Position numbers and translations under genes: made by a program
From: Candidatus Obscuribacterium magneticum
GTDB taxonomy: Bacteria; Elusimicrobiota; Elusimicrobia; F11
Length of the DNA stretch: 64,000 nucleotides
Assembly: GCA_020523905.1 (NCBI GenBank)
Contig: JAJAPZ010000005.1
Location: 1-64,000 of the forward strand
Direction of reading: 5' to 3'
Shown: positions 35,301 through 43,911 of the stretch, in pieces
How the letters are laid out: the number at the start of each line of letters is the position of its first letter
Position numbering within the stretch: position 1 is the first letter of the stretch
The notes under the pieces: model-generated
What the model was told of the DNA's origin: nothing
Database searches by the model: none
What the model saw: only the letters and a program-made list of their open reading frames with translations

Positions 35301-38300
35301 CCAACTCCTCGGTTCATTGATTGAAAAAGCCCCAAAACCAGAAGAACAAAAGGAGCGTGATGCCTATGCCAAAAAAGTTGAAAGCGCTATTAAGACCGGA
35401 CTGAAATCAAAATATTGGAATTCCAATCATCTAACTCCGGCGGAACGCAGAAAATTTTATCAAAAGGCCCAAGAAGCGGCCTCCAAACTCGGTTTCAAAC
35501 TCGAAGAAGGTCAAAGACAAAAACCGTCGGGGCGAATTCTGGTGACCCCGATCGGGCGTTATGCGGCCAGGGTGGCGGGATGGGACCCTGACCGGTGGTG
35601 GACCACGGTGGCTTTCATTCCTCGGTTTGAGTTTCCTTTCACATTCAACCCCCTTAAATTCTTCCGAGCGCACATGGAACACCCAGACACCTACTTCGAC
35701 CTGGAGGATTATGGTCCCATGGGATTCGAAGAATCGGTCGTCCGATGGGTAAAGACGAACACCTTGGGCCGCAGGATATGGATCGCCATCGGAATCGCCT
35801 GGGTTTGGGCGGTCATGATTCTAACACCCTTCCTAATTGACTATATCGTTCCCCTTGAAACGCTGGATTACGTCATCTACCCCCTCTTTATAATCGCTTT
35901 CGTCGCGGGGATAGGCCAGGGAATACGATTTCATCAACTCCGGCCTCTCAGCCAAGGGGAGGAATACTTTCAACGGCTCTCCCTCCTTCTGTGGCCCTCC
36001 AACGTTCTTGCCCATGCCGCGTGGAATTTCCTCATCTTCTGGGCGCCTCTCGCCATGAACGAGACTGAAAATCCAGTCAACCTCCATATGAGTATTTTCA
36101 CAAACCGGGACGAACATCTGGGCACGATCCGGAAAAGGCTGGAGACGTTTTTCACGTCAGCCCTAAAAAGGGAACATGATCTATCGAGAAAGCCAATTGT
36201 TCTGGAGATTCTTGAGAAAATAAGCCGTGGAAAGGGATCGGTCGATGAGCTTATCAGGCACCTGGAGGATTTAAAAACACAAGTTCTCACGCACGAGGCG
36301 GATGGTGCCCGTCAAAAGGCTGAGCGATATGGGCAAACCTTCAGGCGATCCCGGTGGCAAATCCCGGAGTTCATGTATGACCTTCAATGGGCCATCCGAC
36401 AACTGCTGCCTCTGCACGAGAGACCTGAATCCCTCCTCTCTCAACACCGCCTCCTCCGGGCGTACACGATTTTGACGAGCCTTAAGCTCACCTTTGAGCG
36501 ATTTAGAGAGGCTGCCATAACAGAACTGGACCTACTGTCCCGCGACCCGGCTGAAGTTTCTCACCTTGCGTTAAGGGAACTCGGCGAAGACATACGGTCC
36601 TTTTATCCTGATGATACGCTCAAAGATGTTAAGCCGCGGACGGTCGAGACGGTCATTCAATGGCTCAATACAAATATCCCCGCAGGTTACCTCAATCTCC
36701 AAGCCCGGGAGAAGACGGAAAGAGAAGGATTGGCGCTTTTTGGGCCCGATGCCCACGTCTATCGGGAAGGCGACGCGTATAAAGGGGTGTCCGCCGCCGC
36801 CTTCCGATCACTTCTGAGCCAATTGCAGGGCCGCTGGCATGTGGCGCTTCAAGGAAAAACCGACTTCTGGCCCCTTGATTGGGTGAGACTGGCCTTATCG
36901 GAAACAGCCGATCCTCATGAAAATGTTGATCTGACGATCGAGTTGTGTCAACGCGACGGAGAACATGTCGTCAATGTGAGTTTTCCAGGGTCGTCCTTCA
37001 CTTCGGCCGAATTCGTCGGCGACCTCTATGGCCGGCTTAAAAAAATAACTTATTTGAAATCCCACGGGGCTTGGTCCCTCAACGGAGCCCTGTCACGCAT
37101 TGTGATCCAACGGGTTAACCCGAATGCGGCCATCAATTCCGGTGGTCCGGCGGGACTTATTGTCAAAGGCAAACAACTTTATGACGTCATCGATGATGAC
37201 GAAGTCTTTGAGAGAGGCCCATGGAAAGAGGCCTTTTGGGTGGCGGTTGGAAACGCAGTATGGCCCATTGTTGCTCTCCTATCAGTTTCCACCTTTCCCA
37301 TCCCGGGATTCGGCCTGGACGATTCCCTCTTCAAACTTTTTCTTTTTGTTTCTTCCGGCATAGCATCCACTATCATTCACACCGTCTTCGTCCGGAAACA
37401 TAAATATCTTGTGGCTCGTTATCCAACCGACAGAGAAGAAAGGGAATTGAAACAAGCGGGGATTGTGACGCATGACGGTCTCGGACGGAAGCTGCTGATG
37501 GCCCTCCGACCGAGGGAGGAAAACGAGGTGCGGGAAAGCGACCTCGCGGCCATCAACCGCGCGTCGATTATTTTCAATCTAGCGCCAAGCCTGATGATGG
37601 ATTATGCATTCGTGTCGTTAACATCGCCGTCTTTCTGGCCATCCTTGTTTTTAACGGTGACGCTGTGGCTATTCATATTTGTGGTGAGCCGATTCATGCA
37701 TGAGGTGTGGAACAGAATGAGTTTGGCTCGCGGCGGCCCGGCGGCGTCGATTCCAAGGGGGGGGCCGACATGGCTTTCCCAAACGTCCATCAGCTGGAAT
37801 ATTTTCACGGATATGACTGAACAGTTGCGGCATGCGGAAAGCGATCTTCGCGAATTTTTGGAATTGTCGGAGGCGGAAGGCGATGTCTATGACGTTCGGG
37901 AAAGACTTATCGGCGCCGTATCCGACCTGAGAATCACTCATCATTCCGTTGACCAGGTCATTGGGCATTTGGAGCAATTGAAAGAAAAGGCCATCAAGCG
38001 GGCAATGGATAAAGGAGTCCTCTTAAATTCCCCCGAGTCCGTACCCTTGGCAATAAAGCGGTTGCAACGATGCCTTCGGATTCTCGTGACCGTGCACGGG
38101 TCCAAAGAAAAACTGATAATTGAACACAAGCTCATAAGGGCGCTCTCCATCGGTTTCAGCCGTCGCCTCCGATACGAGGCCGTTCGAGAGAACTCGGAGG
38201 AACGGTTCAAGCATATCGATTTGCATGGGAAAGAGGCGCCCCTGTCCATGGTCGCAGCCAGTGAACTCCTCGATGCCTTCGGAGGTCTTGGTTTTCAGCT

Positions 38301-41300
38301 GCCTCTATTGAAACCCTGGAGCGTTGGGGATATCGCCGCCGCCAATGCGGAACGGGTGGAACAATTTTCAAAAGATGTCGGGTTCGAGACGGCCGAAGAG
38401 ATTCTGAAACGCCAGGGTCTCTCCTGGTCGAACGTTGACGCTCAGATCATGGATACCAAAGACGCCCGTGATTTTGGCCGGCTTTTTGATGTCCTCCAGG
38501 GGCGATGGGTTGTCCGGTTTGCCAATGAAGAGGGAGATTATCCCCTGGATTGGGTCCGTTACATCGTCGACAGGTTGGGACTTGGTCCCAAAAAGATGGA
38601 TGCCGTGGTGGCGTTCCGGAAGAAAGAGCATGGCTCCTATGGGCTGACCCTGGACGGCCGCGACCGTGAGACCGTGCATTACATCGCGAAACTTTACGGA
38701 CGGGCGCGGGAAATCGAATTTGTTGAAAGGAGAGACCCCGGTTATTTTAACGATTTCGTTGTGAATCCCATGAGAATCGATGTCGAAGTCATCCATACTT
38801 TCAAAAGAAGGAATGCTCGCAAAGAAGAGGATAAGGGCAATGCCGAAACCGATGCCGAAAGCCCGGCGGTGCCATCGAGTGCGCACGCCGAGAAGTCGGG
38901 CGACGCTGTTGAAGCGGTTGTCGCTCCGGATCCCATCTCTCTCCTCATCAATCTCTTACCGGAAAACCGACGTCAACAGGCTGGAGAAAATCTGCGTCAG
39001 CAACATATTCACACCATCACGGATCTGTTGCGAAAGACCGACGGAGAAATACGGGCCATCGCCGGATACCACCTCAATGAGATTATGATATCACATGGTT
39101 TGTGGCCCAAGCCGGCAGGCAATGTGGAGGAAATCCCCATCGATCTTTTCGTTCGGGAATTGTCACGCGTGGAGTCATGGCGGAGAATGGCTTTCAGAGT
39201 CCTCGAAGAGCTCCAAGTTAAACGCCTCCCCCAGCTGGCAGACATAACCTTCTGGGATCTTTCACACAAACTAAATGAGCAAAATCCCAGTCATTGGAAA
39301 AATGGAATAGCCAACCGCATGGGTTATTACTTGACTCACCACGGTCTCCGACTGAAGCCCGTCCCGGATGCCATTGAAATTCTTCTTGCAAACGTACCTA
39401 GGAAAACACGAGGCCAGATCAGAAAAGTTCTAACAAAAAACGGCGTCACCGCCATCGCACAACTTTTTCAACGTTCACGTTCGGAATTGGGGGCGTTGCG
39501 ATACCAGGAGGGGAAATTTTCCCTCCGAATCACTAAAACAGAGGTGGATTCACTCATCGCTACTATGGCCAAGCATGGGTTGTATTTAAAAGAGGAAGGG
39601 CCGCCAGCGACACCACATCAATCCGGGGAGCCCGGCCCGGTTGACGCCGCGAATAAAGCGATAAAAACGGGCATCCTCGGTGCCTTAATCCTGTTTCTCT
39701 CTCCATCCCAGCTCTTTTCAGATCAAGCGGGACAACCGATGGGGCGTGTGTCTCAACAGCCTTTTGCTCAGTCGAATATCAGCGAAGGCTGGGCGTTGGT
39801 GATCGGCTATCTCGTTATGTACGGCGTGATATTAATGGCCATCATCGTGTTAACGTGGGCTTCAAAATTAAAGCTCCACAACCGCTATATTCATTGGTTC
39901 GCCTTTAGAAAGGAAAACAAACGAATCGACCAGCTTATAGAAGAATTGAAAGGGCCAAATTGGGATTTGGCTGTCTCGCACTTTGTTCTCAGGCTGGAAC
40001 GTTTAAAAACAAAGTCTCGGATGTATTTGCTTTCGGGGGAGAAGATTGTCCGCGCTCTTCAAACGGCCTATCAAAAAGAAGAAAGAGAAGCGGCCGACGA
40101 TCATAACTGGTGGATGGCGACAGAAAGGGAGACGCACCGGCGTTGGGGACATCTCCTGAACCTGGCGCGCGCCATAGGCACGGAAGACGTCCTCCGTCAT
40201 CTCACGACCCACCAAAAGTTTCGGCTCCTGGAAACCACAATATCCATGCGTCGAAGAATAGTGGACCTCAGTAAAATGAGCGAGGCGACGGCGGTTATGG
40301 GAGGTCCTTATGCGACCGAAAATGCTCAGCTTCAAGGCCTCGTTGGGATTGTTTCCTCGAGTATTGATCAAAGGAATCTGGGGCTAACATCAATTCTTCT
40401 CTATTCATGGCAGAGATTAGTCGAAACCCACGTGTTTTATGGGGAAAAGGATCCACAGGAGATGACCGACGTCAAGTCTCAATTGGGACAGAGCGCCATC
40501 CAATACGGCTACCGAACGACTTTTGACGACGACCTCCACCTCACGTTTGAATCGGTTGAAGATAAAAGCCTCGAGCCCCAGCTGTTGGATCCCCGGCACG
40601 GATTAATGTTCCTAACACTGGCAGCGGCGCCGACACCCATCCACGCAAGCCAAAGCTCCCTGTCCGGGATCATTGGGACCCTCATCATTGGGGTGATCTT
40701 CGTAGGGATATTGCTTTACCTTCACGCTCGACATAAAAAGAAACGGGCGGAAGAGGCGATCCAGCAACTTTCATCCTCTGACTACAAAGTGCGGAGGTTT
40801 GCGGCGGGAACCCTCTATCTGAAGCCCCACCGGAGGGCCCTCCCAGCCTTAGAGAAAGCCCTCGGAGACGAGGACAATTACGTTCGCGCCCACGCTGTGG
40901 GGGCGTTGGGAAAGCTCCGCCTCAAGATGGCTTTGCCCCTCATCACCGATCGATTGGCCGACGACGCGCCGTCGGTCCGGGTGGAAGCCATGAACGCCCT
41001 CTCTCATTTTGGAAAGGCGGCCATCCCTGCGCTCATGGCGGCGATGGCATCTGAAAATCCTCGGTTACAATCCAATGCCGTTCGGGTAGCAGAAGCCATC
41101 GATCAACGAAAGAAGGCTCCCGATTGGTGGATGGCGGTGTGGAAGAGCGGGGCGGTCATTCTTCTTCCCGTCATCGCTCTGGTAGGGAAAGCCTCGGCTG
41201 GCCCTTCCGACCTGCCAACGAACCCCGAAGGAACAAGACCGGCCATTGCGGACACAATCCGAACGCCGCTTGTCCCCGGCTTTTCTTTTAACACGGATCG

Positions 41301-42105
41301 TCCGGACAATTTTGCAAATGTCGGGCCCGCAGACAATTTAGACCCGGTGAGAAAGAGTGTTAGCGAGGCCGTCGTGAACGCCCTCAATTCCACCGACATC
41401 GATTTGAATTTAAGGGATTTGGATCATCGGTTCATCGCTCTCAATCGAATCGTCGCTTCGCCGGCCCGTGGCCGGGTGCGGACATCGCTGACGAAATCCC
41501 TGGCGCCCCTCCGCCAGGGTCATTTCCCGGTCAAAACCCTTGAGGAAGGGATTTGGGAAGGGATTGCGCAGGTAACCGGCGCTAAACCCCAACCCGTCGA
41601 TGAATTACTCAACGGTGATATAGTGGACCGGACCCTTTCCATCTTCCTCGTCGATCCCTTTGAAGCACGGGGGAAAGGGGCGCTACTGGAGGAGTTGAAA
41701 AAGTCAGGCCCGCGTGCGAATGAGGAAAGGATTATCTTGGCCGCTCCGGATGGCCTGTCCGAAGAAGACAAAAAGATCCTTGAAACGCGCGGGTACCGCA
41801 TCGTGCCGGATCAAAACATCGTTTACAGTGCGTCGACGTTGGCCGACCAAAACAAAACTTCCATTGTCCAGGTTTCTCTGGCGGGAGTGAAGAAACTTCT
41901 CTTAAGCGATCTGAAAGGTTCAACGCGAATAGAAATTTATGCCCATAACCGGATCCGCTTCGCCGATGAAGCCTTTGCCGCAAACGATCCCCTCCGGCAG
42001 GCCCTCTTCCATCTGTTGGATGACCATCTGCAAGCCACCACTCTCGGCCTAGGAGCCGTCATGCTCAGAGTCTGGGCTGAGAAAGCCGCCGGCATCAGCG
42101 CCTAA
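32311..42105 (+). CDS. Giant multi-domain membrane protein (3264 residues)
   Basis: An unbroken 9.8-kb frame with a signal peptide (1-25). About 105-540 is a ChaN/EreA-like domain (IIVHIQDVHMNDEAQANIE, ALEG, VTGGFHTPG). Then come a membrane segment (~662-695) and a helical region. Next is a duplicated module: membrane segments ~1154-1248 and ~1641-1798, helical bundles, and an LQGRW...PLDWVR domain at 1505 and again at 2062. Three helix-hairpin-helix repeats resembling the RNA polymerase alpha C-terminal domain follow (~2208-2267, 2288-2350, 2353-2427). More membrane segments (~2455, 2496, 2787), about four HEAT repeats (~2812-2934), another membrane segment (~2950) and a C-terminal domain (~3085-3264) complete it. 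A REP pair is translated at ~430-460. Such giants are known from Omnitrophota; function unknown. The stop overlaps the convergent DUF2079 gene. Confidence 0.85.
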   Translation: MKTTVKALSLFITLIFISTNVLWANAPEINFWAERRKSLNKTDTDLKIARLSPPPGDLISLPFTDLKPSLKSIFPESLLPSPIRDIYRLIPPQSGMLRDVTFPPNKTTGRIIVHIQDVHMNDEAQANIETIVKNMFDNKAVDLMALEGAFQQLRLDPYRNFYHTDSIHKVADYFLKIHEISGPIHSLLTNKNSPAAVGIDDEYNYRANVEAYRASSQLVRKEKSRLKSLKVDASKRKTALFNSELRAFDNSVQAFREGGIKLGDYLKILTHQSHKSTTDIDKFLEALRIEHSLNWDKVQIQRASVINRMVSHLDKEDMSALLQWSASFRAGMLKYSDYYSFICDLCDRNKISLLRAPAFNDYIRYVLLSESIDADRLLNQAQSLEEFAYGKLIKTDAERQCVRDSRYLYLIGKLLDFALAPQEWADLKTVIPAQVRHGGSVPWRTGIQNKELDPDVRRDDDNRGAIPQSFLSFYRLAEDRNEAMAKNLLREMDQRKAKTVLLVTGGFHTPGLTHLLRQSGATILTIAPKITRVDADNGSAYLSVFTQEKTPLDKLFEGEKLFLAPKPVPNPLLSTALVIATHAKARLQPGVEKKSPKQVAEDLNPRRGLKVTTQSDNTKYTVTFLNPQRPPVSVDIENVSGSLRPGEAPAIKTHHIRQRPSFSLALLALGSINLSSALPEWIQWILMATLFVMTVIQEPDFGLPPPLPGIMVKITDKGCLLEDPKGQIKKQLETDHNPERQKAFLAGQPVVRKFHFRLFFMREAKGPPELVDKAEVEVDRVQFQKGESGEILILDAWRGEKSVIAEFPPFEKPKPGQPAVISFQPANGVETKPAVAVAKEVEDALEKLLRIKASQQKFEMEKAGVTDKVRWAEKLVETIDKKRKEKPAVKIQFSNALLDILSPTSHYPSELKLAVWSFCESILKGDTSLGPPEVITLAKTFVKQLDNPFAGIAEEEKIQLGGFGKAPSLDEALAKLTQSTGKFASLYQNAGADMLFNQLLGSLIEKAPKPEEQKERDAYAKKVESAIKTGLKSKYWNSNHLTPAERRKFYQKAQEAASKLGFKLEEGQRQKPSGRILVTPIGRYAARVAGWDPDRWWTTVAFIPRFEFPFTFNPLKFFRAHMEHPDTYFDLEDYGPMGFEESVVRWVKTNTLGRRIWIAIGIAWVWAVMILTPFLIDYIVPLETLDYVIYPLFIIAFVAGIGQGIRFHQLRPLSQGEEYFQRLSLLLWPSNVLAHAAWNFLIFWAPLAMNETENPVNLHMSIFTNRDEHLGTIRKRLETFFTSALKREHDLSRKPIVLEILEKISRGKGSVDELIRHLEDLKTQVLTHEADGARQKAERYGQTFRRSRWQIPEFMYDLQWAIRQLLPLHERPESLLSQHRLLRAYTILTSLKLTFERFREAAITELDLLSRDPAEVSHLALRELGEDIRSFYPDDTLKDVKPRTVETVIQWLNTNIPAGYLNLQAREKTEREGLALFGPDAHVYREGDAYKGVSAAAFRSLLSQLQGRWHVALQGKTDFWPLDWVRLALSETADPHENVDLTIELCQRDGEHVVNVSFPGSSFTSAEFVGDLYGRLKKITYLKSHGAWSLNGALSRIVIQRVNPNAAINSGGPAGLIVKGKQLYDVIDDDEVFERGPWKEAFWVAVGNAVWPIVALLSVSTFPIPGFGLDDSLFKLFLFVSSGIASTIIHTVFVRKHKYLVARYPTDREERELKQAGIVTHDGLGRKLLMALRPREENEVRESDLAAINRASIIFNLAPSLMMDYAFVSLTSPSFWPSLFLTVTLWLFIFVVSRFMHEVWNRMSLARGGPAASIPRGGPTWLSQTSISWNIFTDMTEQLRHAESDLREFLELSEAEGDVYDVRERLIGAVSDLRITHHSVDQVIGHLEQLKEKAIKRAMDKGVLLNSPESVPLAIKRLQRCLRILVTVHGSKEKLIIEHKLIRALSIGFSRRLRYEAVRENSEERFKHIDLHGKEAPLSMVAASELLDAFGGLGFQLPLLKPWSVGDIAAANAERVEQFSKDVGFETAEEILKRQGLSWSNVDAQIMDTKDARDFGRLFDVLQGRWVVRFANEEGDYPLDWVRYIVDRLGLGPKKMDAVVAFRKKEHGSYGLTLDGRDRETVHYIAKLYGRAREIEFVERRDPGYFNDFVVNPMRIDVEVIHTFKRRNARKEEDKGNAETDAESPAVPSSAHAEKSGDAVEAVVAPDPISLLINLLPENRRQQAGENLRQQHIHTITDLLRKTDGEIRAIAGYHLNEIMISHGLWPKPAGNVEEIPIDLFVRELSRVESWRRMAFRVLEELQVKRLPQLADITFWDLSHKLNEQNPSHWKNGIANRMGYYLTHHGLRLKPVPDAIEILLANVPRKTRGQIRKVLTKNGVTAIAQLFQRSRSELGALRYQEGKFSLRITKTEVDSLIATMAKHGLYLKEEGPPATPHQSGEPGPVDAANKAIKTGILGALILFLSPSQLFSDQAGQPMGRVSQQPFAQSNISEGWALVIGYLVMYGVILMAIIVLTWASKLKLHNRYIHWFAFRKENKRIDQLIEELKGPNWDLAVSHFVLRLERLKTKSRMYLLSGEKIVRALQTAYQKEEREAADDHNWWMATERETHRRWGHLLNLARAIGTEDVLRHLTTHQKFRLLETTISMRRRIVDLSKMSEATAVMGGPYATENAQLQGLVGIVSSSIDQRNLGLTSILLYSWQRLVETHVFYGEKDPQEMTDVKSQLGQSAIQYGYRTTFDDDLHLTFESVEDKSLEPQLLDPRHGLMFLTLAAAPTPIHASQSSLSGIIGTLIIGVIFVGILLYLHARHKKKRAEEAIQQLSSSDYKVRRFAAGTLYLKPHRRALPALEKALGDEDNYVRAHAVGALGKLRLKMALPLITDRLADDAPSVRVEAMNALSHFGKAAIPALMAAMASENPRLQSNAVRVAEAIDQRKKAPDWWMAVWKSGAVILLPVIALVGKASAGPSDLPTNPEGTRPAIADTIRTPLVPGFSFNTDRPDNFANVGPADNLDPVRKSVSEAVVNALNSTDIDLNLRDLDHRFIALNRIVASPARGRVRTSLTKSLAPLRQGHFPVKTLEEGIWEGIAQVTGAKPQPVDELLNGDIVDRTLSIFLVDPFEARGKGALLEELKKSGPRANEERIILAAPDGLSEEDKKILETRGYRIVPDQNIVYSASTLADQNKTSIVQVSLAGVKKLLLSDLKGSTRIEIYAHNRIRFADEAFAANDPLRQALFHLLDDHLQATTLGLGAVMLRVWAEKAAGISA
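33598..33690. repeat. REP-like pair inside the giant coding sequence
   Basis: Left unit 33598-33654 has ATTCCGG/CCGGAAT outer arms with a second palindrome (TCCGCC/GGCGGA) inserted in its loop. Right unit 33664-33690 has ATCCCGAC-GTTC-GTCGGGAT. Both keep the reading frame open and encode about 31 residues, including VIPAQVRHGG and LDPDVRRDDD. Confidence 0.9.
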
Positions 42106-43775
42106 GAGTCTCCTTTAAACCATCGGAGCGGTTCCTGCGACCTCCGCCGAAAAAGAAGAAACCCATCCTTGTCGAACAATTTCTCGTACTTCGGATTGGC
42201 TTCAACCTGTCCGATCGATGATTGCAGGACGACCTCGTCATAGGGGGTCGAGTTCCCCTGACGGTCGCAAAGAAGGTATTCCGGATTAAGGTAATAATCA
42301 CTCTGATAAGGCATGAAAATCGGGCCGAAGGGAAAAAGCTGGATGTATCGCCGGGTGTCAAAGTGGGGGAATAGGCACTGCTGGGTGACGAGGGATGCGT
42401 CCAGGGGAATCAACTTCTTCACTTCTTCAAAACTCTCCATCCGGTTTTTCGCAAGAGAATGATAATACCGGGGGGACTGGTAAATTCCCCATCCGGCGAC
42501 GATCAACGCCACCCCCAATAGATTCCGTCTGATTTGTGGGAAGCGATTCTGCTGCCGGATGCGATTTAGACCGTGAGCGGCTCCGATAAAAATAAAGGGT
42601 TGAAGGGGAAGCGCGTAGATGTCCGCCAAGGAAAGCTGCGGCCCCGATTGGGAGAGGATATGCGGCAGGACGCTGATAAGGGGGGGAATTAAAAAGACGG
42701 GTGCCAGAAACGTCAGCCCCAACGCCGGCAGAAACATCAAAAAAAGACGCCAAAATTTTGCCGGATCGTGAAAAAAGGCCCACCCATACACAGAGGGTTT
42801 TAAAAATAGATTCTTAAGCATGTCTTCAAAACTGTTCCCCAGCAAGGGATAGCGGTGAAAAAGGAGGGAATCGGCGTTTCCTTCCACGTAGTGAGGAATA
42901 AAAAATTTCACCTGAAACACCAACAGAATAATGGAGATGACAAATAAAGATAAACCCAGCGCGCGCCGCCGGTAGAACAAAAAGAGAAGCAGCCCAAATC
43001 CCGCTCCCACAAAGGAGACATCTTCCTTTGCCAAAAAAGCAAGCAACGTAAAACCAAGAGGCCACGCCCACTTTCCTCCCGTCTCCACTGCCCAGAGAGC
43101 GGCCATCAGGCAGGGTAACTCCCAGGAGTCCGGGTGAAAATCATTGGCGGCGTTGTGCCCCACGGCCGGGGCGCAAATAAAAAGAAGCGTGGCGAGCCCT
43201 CCCAAGGTAAAAGAGCCCGTAATCCGCTTCACCGCCAGCCAAAGAAAGGGGATCGCCGCCGCGATGAAGACCGCCTGGGCCGCCAGCAAGACCCGCGCAT
43301 CCCCACCCCCTTTGTAAAAAAGGGAGAGGGGCCACAAAATCCAATTGGCATGAACCCCCATGAAGCTCCGTTCCAGGTAGGAGCTATAAAACCAGTTCCC
43401 CCGGATTGTGTTCCAACAGATGTTGGAGAAAAGGCCGAGATCGTAGGCGTGCGTGTCCAAGCAGATGTGCGCGCGCAGTTTGTGGCTGATAACGCCCACG
43501 GCATACAGAAATGTGCAAAGGCCAACAAGAAAGTGGACGTCTCGCGGCGACAGCCCATCGAGAAGTTTTTTCCATCGCTCAAGCCGGGCGCGAAGAGCGG
43601 GAGAGACCAAAACGCCGAAACCGAAAAGAATCAAAAGGATGCTGAGAGGATTTCCAAGAGACCGGAGGGAATAAGAAACGCCGAGGACCGTCCCTTTCCC
43701 TTCGAAAATCCAAGGGAAAATGGCGACGAATAGCCCCGTTATGCTGATGCCGATAAGAATCCGCCACGGTTTCAT
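42102..43775 (-). CDS. DUF2079 multi-spanning membrane protein
   Basis: A 557-residue protein with about ten hydrophobic segments. DUF2079 hallmarks are visible: DLGLFSNICWNTIRGNWFYS, FMGVHANWILWPLSLFY and FHPDSWELPCLMAALW. The C-terminal ~110 residues are soluble (LVTQQCLFPHFDTRRY, then SPYDE-like stretches). The family resembles GT-C glycosyltransferases in layout, but its activity is not established. I chose ATG 43775 (MKPWRIL). Its stop overlaps the giant gene's stop on the other strand by two bases. Confidence 0.85.
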   Translation of the reverse strand: MKPWRILIGISITGLFVAIFPWIFEGKGTVLGVSYSLRSLGNPLSILLILFGFGVLVSPALRARLERWKKLLDGLSPRDVHFLVGLCTFLYAVGVISHKLRAHICLDTHAYDLGLFSNICWNTIRGNWFYSSYLERSFMGVHANWILWPLSLFYKGGGDARVLLAAQAVFIAAAIPFLWLAVKRITGSFTLGGLATLLFICAPAVGHNAANDFHPDSWELPCLMAALWAVETGGKWAWPLGFTLLAFLAKEDVSFVGAGFGLLLFLFYRRRALGLSLFVISIILLVFQVKFFIPHYVEGNADSLLFHRYPLLGNSFEDMLKNLFLKPSVYGWAFFHDPAKFWRLFLMFLPALGLTFLAPVFLIPPLISVLPHILSQSGPQLSLADIYALPLQPFIFIGAAHGLNRIRQQNRFPQIRRNLLGVALIVAGWGIYQSPRYYHSLAKNRMESFEEVKKLIPLDASLVTQQCLFPHFDTRRYIQLFPFGPIFMPYQSDYYLNPEYLLCDRQGNSTPYDEVVLQSSIGQVEANPKYEKLFDKDGFLLFRRRSQEPLRWFKGDS

Positions 43776-43880
43776 GGGGAAGTGAGTATATAACAATCAT
43801 CCCATGTTCATTTCGTTTGATCCAAACCGAATATGATGATTTCGCGGTTTAGGGGAAGAATTTTATGATGTATAGACAGC

Positions 43881-43911
43881 GATCATTATGCATTGTAAAA
43901 TGATCATTATG
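43881..43911. promoter_or_regulatory. Operator-like repeats at the start of the AAA ATPase gene
   Basis: GATCATT (43881-43887) and AATGATC (43899-43905) form an inverted repeat. GATCATTATG also recurs directly at 43881 and 43902. The site covers the first possible ATG codons (43888, 43900, 43909), so it may act on transcription or translation start of the gene. Confidence 0.35.

Noticed and set aside
42102..42105. Frameshift or fusion between the giant gene and the DUF2079 gene
   Set aside because: They are convergent genes with a small overlap of stop codons, not parts of one gene.
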